A stretch of DNA of 64,000 bases. It comes from Halomicrobium urmianum (GTDB lineage Archaea; Halobacteriota; Halobacteria; Halobacteriales; Haloarculaceae). Below are positions 50,127 to 59,819 of this stretch, one piece after another. The notes below the pieces were generated by a model. The model was not told the DNA's origin, searched no databases, and worked only from the letters and a program-made list of their open reading frames with translations. The stretch is from positions 186,001 to 250,000 of the forward strand of contig NZ_CP084090.1 in assembly GCF_020217425.1 (NCBI RefSeq), written 5' to 3'. Positions within the stretch are counted from its first letter, which is position 1. Every line of letters begins with the position of its first letter. Position numbers and translations under genes: made by a program.

Positions 50127-50687
50127 CTAGTCCAGCCGCCGCCGTCGCCACTCCAGCAGTTGCTCGCGGTCCCGCGTCTCGTCGGGCAGTTCTTCGAACC
50201 ACTCGGCGTCCGTGATCTCGCCGTCCGGGTCGGCCACGTCGAGGGCCGTCGACCGGGCCCGCGCCTCGTAGATGGGGAGGACGCCCCACGTCTCGCGGCT
50301 ATCGCAGTGGAAGACGGCCCGGCCGAGGATGCCCAGGCCCTCGTAGTCGGCGCCGATGCCGGCCTCCTCGCGGAGTTCGCGCCGGGCCGCCGACCGAAAG
50401 GAGTCGTCGCCGTCGACCTCGCCGCCGGGGAGCACCCACATGCCGACGTCCTCGTGGTAGACGAGCAGCAGCTCCCCGGAGGGGCGGTAGACGACGGTGT
50501 GAGCGCCGTAGGGGAGGCCGTTGTCGCGGATGCGCTCGCCGACCGTCCGAAAGCGGGTCCGTGGGACCGTACGGTGGCGCGTGAACTCCACGTAGTCCTC
50601 GTGGCCGTCGGCCAGTTCGTGGTAGGTCCGCTCGGCCTCCTGCGTGGCCACGTCCCCGAGGTACCAGAGGTCGTCGACGGCCGTCAT
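50127..50687 (-). CDS. NUDIX hydrolase
   Basis: This 186-residue protein has an intact Nudix box: GGEVDGDDSFRSAARRELRE followed by EAGI, near residue 88, matching GX5EX7REUXEEXGU. The N-terminal 60 residues precede the Nudix fold (YHELADGHEDYVEFTRHRTV). A nucleoside diphosphate linked to another moiety is the expected substrate class. The ATG at 50687 is preferred; the open frame to 50960 crosses hairpin repeats. It converges on the TIM-barrel gene. Confidence 0.92.
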   Translation of the reverse strand: MTAVDDLWYLGDVATQEAERTYHELADGHEDYVEFTRHRTVPRTRFRTVGERIRDNGLPYGAHTVVYRPSGELLLVYHEDVGMWVLPGGEVDGDDSFRSAARRELREEAGIGADYEGLGILGRAVFHCDSRETWGVLPIYEARARSTALDVADPDGEITDAEWFEELPDETRDREQLLEWRRRRLD

Positions 50688-50784
50688 GGTCCCGGTATGG
50701 AGGGCCGCGTCGGTTCGATCCGCTGTCCGCCGGTCATGCGCTCGGATACGGACGGTACCGCAATAAGTGTTCGAGACGGCGTCT

Positions 50785-50835
50785 CCGCGAACGCAGTGAG
50801 CGGGGGCTCGAACGGCGAGTGGAGCGAGCCGTTCG
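50785..50835 (+). repeat. Two adjacent hairpins with 11-nt loops
   Basis: Hairpin one (50785-50803) has a 4-bp stem, extendable by a wobble and one pair, and loop GAACGCAGTGA. Hairpin two (50809-50835) has a perfect 8-bp stem CGAACGGC/GCCGTTCG and loop GAGTGGAGCGA. They lie about 50 bases before the DUF1918-like gene. Confidence 0.88.
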
Positions 50836-50883
50836 GCGGCCAGAATCAGTCCCTTTTTGCGGTCCCCACCTGTACCGCCGGGT

Positions 50884-51066
50884 ATGGCATTCGAAGAGGA
50901 CGACAGCGTCATCCTGCACGACGAACACAGCGAGCACGACGGCGAGGAAGGCACGATCACCCAGATCGTCGAGACGATGTTCGGCGACGAGAACTACACC
51001 GTCTCCTTCGAGGACGGCCAGGTCGCGGGCGTCCCCGAGGACAACCTCGAGTCCGCGGAGGAGTAA
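50884..51066 (+). CDS. Small DUF1918-like protein
   Basis: This 60-residue acidic protein with beta strands (DDSVILHDEHSEHDGEEGTI, then ENYTVSFEDGQVAGVPEDN) is likely an SH3-like barrel. It resembles haloarchaeal proteins annotated DUF1918. It opens a same-strand run of RNA-processing genes, with the next gene 7 bases away, so a role near translation or RNA processing is conceivable. No function is known. Confidence 0.75.
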   Translation: MAFEEDDSVILHDEHSEHDGEEGTITQIVETMFGDENYTVSFEDGQVAGVPEDNLESAEE

Positions 51067-51073
51067 CCCGCCG

Positions 51074-51499
51074 ATGCCGTCGGTCCCGTTCCACTACGTC
51101 GAACTCCGCGCGTTCGCGTACGCCACCGAGGACGAGAAGCGCGTCGTGGAGGCGCTGGAGACGTTCCTCCCGGAAGAGACGGAGCTGGAGCGGGCCGAAT
51201 CGGAGGGCCACTACGGGGACCGCATCGTCGTCCTGTCGACCCGCGTCGAGAACGCGGACGAGGTTCGCCACGTCCTCTCGCAGGTCGCGCAGATGGACGA
51301 GATAGACGACCTCTACGACGAACTCGACGACCGGGTCGACGACAACTGTTCGTTCTTCCTGACGTTCGACAAGCAGGCGGCCTTCGAGGGCGAGGTGCAG
51401 CGCGGCGACGGAATCACGCTGCGGGCCAAGGTCGAGGCGTATCCGGCCAAGCGCGAGAACGCCGTGGCGAACGCCCGCGAAGCGCTGGACGCACTGTGA
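51074..51499 (+). CDS. RNA-binding protein of COG1325 (predicted exosome-associated)
   Basis: This 141-residue protein is rich in alternating strands and helices: PFHYVELRAFAYATEDEKRV, GHYGDRIVVLSTRVENADEV, then NCSFFLTFDKQAAFEGEVQR and ITLRAKVEAYPAKRENAVAN. The pattern matches the archaeal RNA-binding family COG1325, usually found beside RNase P subunit genes. Its stop overlaps the rnp3 ATG. A part in RNA decay or tRNA processing is inferred from context. Confidence 0.85.
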   Translation: MPSVPFHYVELRAFAYATEDEKRVVEALETFLPEETELERAESEGHYGDRIVVLSTRVENADEVRHVLSQVAQMDEIDDLYDELDDRVDDNCSFFLTFDKQAAFEGEVQRGDGITLRAKVEAYPAKRENAVANAREALDAL

Positions 51500-52194
51500 T
51501 GTACGAGGCCGTCCACGTCGCGCCGGAGGGCTCGGCGACGGCGGCCCGCGCCGCCCTGACTGCTGCCGAGTACGGCTACGACGGCATCGTGGTCCGCAAC
51601 CACGGTGACAGCCCGCCCGACTACGACCCAGAGGCCGTCGCCGACGAGTACGGGATCGACGTCGTCCCCGGCGTCGAGGTGCGGGCCGACGACCCCTCCC
51701 GCGCCAGCGGGTTCGTCGGCTCCCACCGGGCCGAGGCGGTCGTCGTCGCGGTCCACGGCGGCTCGACCGCGATGAACCGCTTCGCCGTCGAGCAGCCCGC
51801 GGTGGACGTCCTCGCCCACCCGATGGCCGGCGACGGCGACTTCGACGCGGGGATGGCGAAGGCCGCCGTCGACAACGGCGTCCGCGTGGAGCTGTCCCTG
51901 CGAGCGGCGCTGCGCTGCTCCGGCGGCCGGCGCGTCCGCCGCCTGCAGGACCTCCGGAAGCTCCGGGAGCTGGTCGACCACTACGACGTGCCCTGCGTCG
52001 TCAGCGCCGATCCGCGGAGCCACCTCGAGCTCCGGGGTCCGCGAGAACTCCGGGCAGTCGGCGACGTCGTCGGCCTCGACGGGGACCGGGTCGAACGTGG
52101 TCTCGAAGAGTGGGAAACCCTCGCCGAGCGCAACCGCCGCCGCCAGTCGGACGACTTCGTGGAGCCCGGCGTCTGGATCGACGACGAGGCGTAG
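51499..52194 (+). CDS. rnp3: RNase P protein component 3 (Rpp30)
   Basis: This 231-residue TIM-barrel-like protein helps RNase P RNA remove 5' leaders of pre-tRNA. Conserved parts are YEAVHVAPEGSATAARAALT, GIDVVPGVEVRADDPSRASG, the VDVLAHPMAGDGDFDAGMAK strand, and VVSADPRSHLELRGPRELRA. It starts inside the stop of the RNA-binding protein gene. It pairs functionally with Rnp2 (Pop5) encoded three genes on. Confidence 0.93.
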   Translation: MYEAVHVAPEGSATAARAALTAAEYGYDGIVVRNHGDSPPDYDPEAVADEYGIDVVPGVEVRADDPSRASGFVGSHRAEAVVVAVHGGSTAMNRFAVEQPAVDVLAHPMAGDGDFDAGMAKAAVDNGVRVELSLRAALRCSGGRRVRRLQDLRKLRELVDHYDVPCVVSADPRSHLELRGPRELRAVGDVVGLDGDRVERGLEEWETLAERNRRRQSDDFVEPGVWIDDEA

Positions 52195-52369
52195 CAGCCG
52201 ACGCCGCCGCGCCGGTGGACGCCGCGAAGTCGGTCGAGTGTAGCAGGCGTTCGGTCGGACGTGTCGGACCTGCCGGTCGCTCTATCGTTACCAGACTTCC
52301 CGACGTCGCCCGGATTCGCCGCCCGTGCCCCGCCCGCCCTTTTTTACCGCGTTTAACGACGGTAAACTC

Positions 52370-52816
52370 ATGGTGAGGAAACACGTTGTCCCGCTCATGG
52401 GGTTGGACGATTCTGGTTTCGACGCGGTGGTGATGTCCGCCCTGGCTGGGGTCCTGGGCGGCGTCTACCTCGTCGGCTCGAGCGTGGCGATAATGGCGAA
52501 CAGCGCGGAAGGTGCCCTCCTGCTGGGGGGTTCAGTCGGGGTCACGACGGTCGTCGGCGTCCTGTTGCTGACGACCGCCGGCGCGCTCCTGGCCGGGCAG
52601 CGCTGGGCACGGTACCTGGGCGTCCTCGCCTTCGTCTCGGTCGTGGCGTTCGGCCACCCGACGCCGGAAGCGATCGAGGCCGTCCCCGTCTTCCAGACGG
52701 TGGTCGCGGTCCTGTCGGTGCTGTACCTGACGTTCCGGGACCCGGTCGGCAAGGGCGACCGGTCGAACGTCGACGACTCGACCAGCGCCGCGAAGGTCGG
52801 GTCGACGATCCGGTGA
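52370..52816 (+). CDS. Small membrane protein of unknown function
   Basis: This 148-residue protein has four hydrophobic segments: near residues 20-43 (VVMSALAGVLGGVYLVGSSV), 50-75, 80-97 and 105-122. A charged, Ser/Asp-rich C-terminal tail follows. A TATA-like TTTTTACC at 52341-52348 lies about 25 bases before the ATG at 52370. I recognise no family. It interrupts the RNase P gene cluster, with its own promoter. Confidence 0.72.
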   Translation: MVRKHVVPLMGLDDSGFDAVVMSALAGVLGGVYLVGSSVAIMANSAEGALLLGGSVGVTTVVGVLLLTTAGALLAGQRWARYLGVLAFVSVVAFGHPTPEAIEAVPVFQTVVAVLSVLYLTFRDPVGKGDRSNVDDSTSAAKVGSTIR

Positions 52817-52856
52817 CACCGGGACGTACTTGACGGGCCCGTCCCAACCGGGCCAC

Positions 52857-53507
52857 ATGAAGAAGTCCCTCGAGGAGCACGCCGAGCGCTTCTCCGACCA
52901 CGCCGCCGACTACGACGAGAGCCAGGACGCGCCGGAGTACCGAGCCGCCGCCGACCTCGTGGCCACCTACGCCGACGCCGGCCCCGACGAGACGGCTCTG
53001 GACCTCGGGACGGGCACCGGCGCCATCGCCTTCCCTCTCGCCGAGTCGGCCGGGCGGGTGATCGGCCGGGACATCAGCGAGGGGATGCTCGATCGCGCCC
53101 GCGAGAAGGCCGCCGAGCGCGGCGTCGAGAACGTCTCCGTCGGCGAGGGCCGGTTCCGCGACCCGAACGTCCCCGAAGGCGCCGACGTCGACGTGGTCAC
53201 CTCGAACTTCGCGATGCACCACCTCGGTGACGACGAGAAGCGCGAGGCCATCGACGAGATCGCCGCGCTGGAACCGCGCCGGTTCGTCCTCGGCGACGTG
53301 ATGTTCTTCGGCGAACCGAACCCCGACGACCCCTTCTACGGCCCCGAGGTCGACGACCCGGCGACCGTCGGCGTGCTGGCGGACGCCTTCACCGACGCCG
53401 GGTTCGCCGTGACGGCGGTGGAGATGGTCTCCGATCAGGTCGGCGTCCTCGTCGGCGACCGGACAGAGGCCCGATCCGAAATCGAGGTCTCGGAGACCGA
53501 ACCGTGA
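52857..53507 (+). CDS. Class I SAM-dependent methyltransferase
   Basis: This 216-residue Rossmann-fold methyltransferase has motif I ALDLGTGTGAIAFPLAESAG near residue 42, an acidic motif II in RVIGRDISEGMLDRARE, and motif IV-like VVTSNFAMHHLGDDEKREAI. The last 20 residues are an acidic tail. The stop overlaps rnp2, a position I recall as conserved in haloarchaea, which suggests an RNA or protein substrate in the RNase P/proteasome neighbourhood. The substrate is unknown. Confidence 0.87.
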   Translation: MKKSLEEHAERFSDHAADYDESQDAPEYRAAADLVATYADAGPDETALDLGTGTGAIAFPLAESAGRVIGRDISEGMLDRAREKAAERGVENVSVGEGRFRDPNVPEGADVDVVTSNFAMHHLGDDEKREAIDEIAALEPRRFVLGDVMFFGEPNPDDPFYGPEVDDPATVGVLADAFTDAGFAVTAVEMVSDQVGVLVGDRTEARSEIEVSETEP

Positions 53508-53977
53508 CGTCACTCCCCAAGCACCTCCGGCCGCGCTGGCGGTACCTGGGCGTCGCCATCGAGTCCGGTCCGCAGGCCGGCCTGACGCGCCGGGACTTCC
53601 AGCGGTCGGTGTGGTACGCCGGCCAGAACCTGCTCGGCGACGCGGCCGCCGCCGACGTGGACCTGACCGTGCTCGGCTTCGCGTTCGCGGACGGCGCCGG
53701 CCACGCGGTGGTCCGGACCCGACGGGACGAGGTCGACCGCGCCAGGGCGGCGCTGGCCTGCGTCTCCGAGGTCGACGGCAGCGACGTCGGCCTGTTCGTG
53801 CGCGGGACGAGCGGCACCGTGCGGGCGTGTGAAGAAAAGTATATACCCGACGCACCGGAACGGACGGACCAGAGACAGGTCGCGCTCGCGGGCGCCGAAC
53901 ACCGCGTCGCCGTGCGAGGCGAGCGCGTCGATCCACTCGACGACGGCCCGGGCGCGACGGAACTCGATCTCAACTAA
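53504..53977 (+). CDS. rnp2: RNase P protein component 2 (Pop5)
   Basis: This is a 157-residue Pop5 homologue: LPKHLRPRWRYLGVAIESGP at the N-terminus, VWYAGQNLLGDAAAADVDLT, and HAVVRTRRDEVDRARAALAC. With Rpp30 it forms the catalytic-domain-binding heterodimer of RNase P. The start is a GTG at 53504 overlapping the methyltransferase TGA. The last 45 residues are a low-complexity tail. It ends 2 bases before psmA. Confidence 0.9.
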   Translation: MTSLPKHLRPRWRYLGVAIESGPQAGLTRRDFQRSVWYAGQNLLGDAAAADVDLTVLGFAFADGAGHAVVRTRRDEVDRARAALACVSEVDGSDVGLFVRGTSGTVRACEEKYIPDAPERTDQRQVALAGAEHRVAVRGERVDPLDDGPGATELDLN

Positions 53978-53979
53978 CG

Positions 53980-54786
53980 ATGCAGGGACAGAACCAGCAA
54001 CAGGCGTACGACCGCGGTATCACCATCTTCTCGCCTGACGGCCGGCTCTACCAGGTCGAGTACGCGCGGGAAGCAGTCAAGCGCGGGACGGCGAGCATCG
54101 GCGTCCGCACGGCCGGCGGCGTCGTCCTCGTGGTCGACAAGCGGATCCGCTCTCCCCTGATGGAGCGCTCGTCGGTCGAGAAGATCCACAAGGCCGACGA
54201 CCACGTCGGCATCGCCAGCGCCGGGCACGTCGCCGACGCCCGTCAGCTGATCGACTTCGCACGCCGCCAGGCGCAGGTCAACCAGCTCCGGTACGGCGAG
54301 CCCATCGGCGTCGAGACGCTCACCAAGGCCGTCACCGACCACATCCAGCAGTACACCCAGGTCGGCGGCGCGCGCCCGTTCGGCGTCGCGCTGATCATCG
54401 CCGGCATCGCCGACGGGGAGCCGCGCCTCTACGAGACCGACCCCTCCGGAACGCCCTACGAGTGGAAGGCGCTGGCAGTCGGCGCCGACCGCGGCGACAT
54501 CCGGCAGTACCTCGAGGACAACTACGAGGAAGAGATGGACCTCGCGGCCGGCGTCGGGCTGGCGCTGTCTGCGCTGGCCTCGGTCAACGAGGACGGCCTC
54601 GCTCCCGAGGGCGTCGGCGTCGCGACGGTCGACGTCGAGACCGAGCAGTTCCAGGAACTCACCGACGAGGAGAAACGGGAGCACCTGGAGGAGAACGGCC
54701 TGCTGGACGAGAGCGGCGGGAACCCCGGCGAGGACGCGGAACCGGACGACGAGACCGGTAGCGAGGACGCCGGGGACGAGGAGTAG
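53980..54786 (+). CDS. psmA: Proteasome alpha subunit
   Basis: This 268-residue subunit forms the outer rings of the 20S proteasome. The alpha-type N-terminal gate YDRGITIFSPDGRLYQVEYA is followed by REAVKRGTASIGVRTAGGVV and the core GIASAGHVADARQLIDFARR. The catalytic N-terminal Thr of beta subunits is absent, as expected. The acidic C-terminal tail is typical of haloarchaea. Transcription is probably shared with rnp2. The beta subunit gene lies elsewhere. Confidence 0.97.
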   Translation: MQGQNQQQAYDRGITIFSPDGRLYQVEYAREAVKRGTASIGVRTAGGVVLVVDKRIRSPLMERSSVEKIHKADDHVGIASAGHVADARQLIDFARRQAQVNQLRYGEPIGVETLTKAVTDHIQQYTQVGGARPFGVALIIAGIADGEPRLYETDPSGTPYEWKALAVGADRGDIRQYLEDNYEEEMDLAAGVGLALSALASVNEDGLAPEGVGVATVDVETEQFQELTDEEKREHLEENGLLDESGGNPGEDAEPDDETGSEDAGDEE

Positions 54787-54810
54787 GCGCACCGCGCGGC
54801 CATCGTGGAA

Positions 54811-54820
54811 ACACCTTTTA
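54811..54820 (+). promoter_or_regulatory. TATA-like box of the SBDS gene
   Basis: ACACCTTTTA is centred about 28 bases before the ATG at 54844, so SBDS can be transcribed separately from psmA. Confidence 0.5.
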
Positions 54821-54843
54821 TCCGCGGCCAAGTAGCCACCTCC

Positions 54844-55569
54844 ATGATATCACTCGACGAGGCCGTGACGGCGCGCCTCGAATCCCACGGGGAGCGATTC
54901 GAGGTGCTGGTCGATCCGGACGCGGCGCTGGCGATGAAGCGCGGGGAGTTCGACGGGGAACTCGAGGACGTCATCGCGGCGGAGGACGTCTTCGAGAACG
55001 CCGACCGCGGCGACCGACCGCCCGAGAACGCACTGGAGGAGGTCTTCGGGACGACCGAGCCACTGGAGATCATCCCCGAGGTGGTCGAGCGCGGTGAGAT
55101 CCAGATCACGGCCGACCAGCGCCGCGAGATGCAGGAGCAGAAGCACCGCCAGCTCGTCCAGCGCATCACGCGCAACGCGGTCAACCCGCAGATGGACGAC
55201 GCGCCCCATCCCCCAGAGCGGATCGAGTCCGCCCTGGAGGAGACGGACTTCCGGGTCGATCCGATGGAGCCCGTTGAGAACCAGGTCGACGAGGCGCTGG
55301 ACGCGCTGCGACCGGTCATCCCCATCCGCTTCGACGAGGTGACCGTCGCCGTACAGGTGCCCGCCGACTACGCCGGCAGCGCCCAGGCGCAGATCCGCCA
55401 GTTCGGCGACCTGGACCGGGAGGAGTGGCAGTCGGACGGCTCGTGGATCGGCGTTCTCACGTTCCCCGCGGGGATGCAGAACGACTTCTACGACCTAGTC
55501 AACGAGCACACCAGCGGCGAGGCCGAGACGGAGATCATCAAGGACGAGGACGACATCGGCACCCGCTAG
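54844..55569 (+). CDS. Ribosome maturation protein SBDS (Sdo1)
   Basis: This 241-residue homologue of SBDS acts in release of anti-association factor aIF6 from the large ribosomal subunit. It has three domains: the N-terminal FYSH part (VTARLESHGERFEVLVDPDA and MKRGEFDGELEDVIAAEDVF), the helical middle (RREMQEQKHRQLVQRITRNA), and the C-terminal ferredoxin-like domain (FDEVTVAVQVPADYAGSAQA). The length is normal. Its place after psmA is the conserved archaeal order. Confidence 0.94.
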   Translation: MISLDEAVTARLESHGERFEVLVDPDAALAMKRGEFDGELEDVIAAEDVFENADRGDRPPENALEEVFGTTEPLEIIPEVVERGEIQITADQRREMQEQKHRQLVQRITRNAVNPQMDDAPHPPERIESALEETDFRVDPMEPVENQVDEALDALRPVIPIRFDEVTVAVQVPADYAGSAQAQIRQFGDLDREEWQSDGSWIGVLTFPAGMQNDFYDLVNEHTSGEAETEIIKDEDDIGTR

Positions 55570-55588
55570 ACCGTCCGTCGCCGAGGCG

Positions 55589-55933
55589 CTACCCCTTCCG
55601 GAAGCCGACGAGGAAGCCGCCGGTGAACCCGGCGCTGACCGGCAGCGCCGACAGAACGCTCGTGATCCAGGAGGGAGGGGTGTTCGCGGCGCCGCCGGCC
55701 GTCTGGGTCGCGTTGCCCGCGGCCCCGGTCAGCGCGTCCCAGTTCACCTGCAGGATACCGCGCGTCTCGAGGAACTTGAACAGCGCCAGCTGGAGGCCGA
55801 CGATGACGGCGATCAGCTTGGCGATCTTCTTCGCGGCGAAACCGATGATTCCGCCGATGGCTGCACCACCACCCACTTCCAGGCCCAGTTGCTGCATACC
55901 GAGCCCGTCTAGCTGTAAGGCGAACTCTACCAT
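55589..55933 (-). CDS. FUN14 family membrane protein
   Basis: This 114-residue protein has the FUN14 layout: a Gly-rich stretch GGGAAIGGIIGFAAKKIAKL near residue 20, then a hydrophobic helix VIVGLQLALFKFLETRGILQ, a VNWDAL segment, and a C-terminal helix PVSAGFTGGFLVGFRKG. It is an inner-membrane protein whose prokaryotic role is unknown. The ATG at 55933 is taken as start. It converges on the SBDS gene. Confidence 0.82.
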   Translation of the reverse strand: MVEFALQLDGLGMQQLGLEVGGGAAIGGIIGFAAKKIAKLIAVIVGLQLALFKFLETRGILQVNWDALTGAAGNATQTAGGAANTPPSWITSVLSALPVSAGFTGGFLVGFRKG

Positions 55934-56079
55934 GTCAGGAGGCTCTGCGTCCGGGGTTAAGGCTTTTGTGTCCACGCGCGCCCGAACGCCGCCGACAGAC
56001 GCCCGCCTCGAAACCGACGCCTACCGACGCGAGTCCGGGACGCGAGACGGTACCAATCCACCGTACGGAGTCGTTAACT

Positions 56080-58333
<2,254 letters not shown>

Positions 58334-58367
58334 GGTCCACGTCGAACCCGTAACGCCGGCCGTCCCG

Positions 58368-58377
58368 CCCTTTTTCT
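58368..58377 (+). terminator. T-tract terminator after katG
   Basis: CCCTTTTTCT lies about 35 bases after the katG stop in a G/C-rich context, fitting an archaeal oligo-T termination signal. Confidence 0.4.
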
Positions 58378-58445
58378 CCGAGGCGACAGGACGGATAGCT
58401 CTCGACGAGTCCCGCCTCCGGAGGTCGGTTCGCTCCCCGGACTGG

Positions 58446-58455
58446 ATTTAAATAG
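58446..58455 (+). promoter_or_regulatory. TATA-like box of hflX
   Basis: GATTTAAATA is centred about 28 bases before the GTG at 58479, the strongest box in this part of the window. Confidence 0.6.
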
Positions 58456-58478
58456 CTACCGACCGTAGTACGAGATTA

Positions 58479-59789
58479 GTGACGGCGAGACAACAGACCG
58501 AGCGCGCCGTGATCGCCAAGCGGGTGGACTCGGGGACCGCTGACACCGAAGAGATCACGCAGCTCGCACGCAGCGCCGGCTACGAACCGGTGGCGGAGAT
58601 CACCCAGACGCGGACCGAGGACCCCGCTTACCACATGGGGGAGGGAAAGGTCGAGCGCCTCGCGAACGCGGTCGCCCGCGAGGACGCGCACGTGGTGATC
58701 TTCGACAACCAGCTCGGACCCTACCAGACCTACAACATCGGGAACAAACTCCCAGAGGGCGTCCAGGTCATCGACCGGTTCCGGCTGATCCTGGAGATAT
58801 TCGGCCAGCGGGCCCAGACCCGGAAGGCCCAGCTCCAGGTCGAACTGGCCGAGCTGCGATACGAACTGCCGCGGGCCGAGGCGAAGGCCAGTCTCGCCAA
58901 GCGCGACGAACGCCCCGGCTTCATGGGTCTGGGCGAGTACGACGAGAGCCGCGAGCGGGACATCAAGAGCCGGATCTCGCGGATCCGGGACGAGCTGGCG
59001 TCCATCGAGGAGACCGAGGAGCAGCGCCGCGCCCAGCGCCGCGAGTCCGGGTTCGACCTCGTCGCGCTGGCCGGCTACACGAACGCCGGGAAGTCGACGC
59101 TGCTGCGTCGGCTGGCCGAGGACGTCGACGTCGACGAGAACGAGCAGCTCCACCCGGACCTCGACGCCACGGCCGAGAGCGAGGACCGGCTGTTCACGAC
59201 GCTCGGGACGACCACGCGCCGGGCCGACTTCGACCGACGTGACGTCCTCGTGACCGACACCGTCGGGTTCATCTCGGACCTGCCCCACTGGCTCGTCGAG
59301 TCGTTCAAGTCGACGCTGGACGCCGTCTACCGGGCCGACCTCGTCCTGCTCGTCGTGGACGTCAGCGAGCCCGTCGAGGAGATCCGCGAGAAGCTCGTCA
59401 CCAGCCACGACACCCTCTACGAGCGCAACGAGGCGCCCATCGTCACCGTCCTCAACAAGACGGACAAGGTCGACGAGGAGGAGGTCGAGCGCAAGCGGGA
59501 GGCGCTGTCCGCGCTCGCGCCGACCCCGGTCGCCGTCAGCGCGAAGGACGGCGAGAACGTCGATGCGCTGATCGAGCGCATCGACGCGGAGCTCCCGGAC
59601 TACGAGCGCGAGCGCCTCGTCCTGCCGATGACCGACGACACCATGAGCCTCGTCTCCTGGATCCACGACAACGCCCACGTCGAGGACGTCGACTACGGCG
59701 ATCAGGTGGTCATCGAGTTCGAGGCCCGCCCGACCGTAGTCGAGCAGTCCCGCGCGAAGGCCGGCGAACTCGCCGGGGCATCTGCCTGA
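58479..59789 (+). CDS. hflX: HflX-family GTPase
   Basis: This 436-residue GTPase associates with ribosomes. The N-terminal HflX domain contains AYHMGEGKVERLANAVARED and a glycine-rich DERPGFMGLGEYDESRERDI region; a coiled coil connects to the G domain. G1 is GYTNAGKSTLLRRLAED near residue 203, G3 is DTVGFISDLP, and G4 is NKTD. The last 60 residues form the C-terminal domain. A leaderless GTG start follows a good TATA box. Confidence 0.94.
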   Translation: MTARQQTERAVIAKRVDSGTADTEEITQLARSAGYEPVAEITQTRTEDPAYHMGEGKVERLANAVAREDAHVVIFDNQLGPYQTYNIGNKLPEGVQVIDRFRLILEIFGQRAQTRKAQLQVELAELRYELPRAEAKASLAKRDERPGFMGLGEYDESRERDIKSRISRIRDELASIEETEEQRRAQRRESGFDLVALAGYTNAGKSTLLRRLAEDVDVDENEQLHPDLDATAESEDRLFTTLGTTTRRADFDRRDVLVTDTVGFISDLPHWLVESFKSTLDAVYRADLVLLVVDVSEPVEEIREKLVTSHDTLYERNEAPIVTVLNKTDKVDEEEVERKREALSALAPTPVAVSAKDGENVDALIERIDAELPDYERERLVLPMTDDTMSLVSWIHDNAHVEDVDYGDQVVIEFEARPTVVEQSRAKAGELAGASA

Positions 59790-59819
59790 CGGCCGGTTTC
59801 GCGACTCAGGTTCTGGTTT

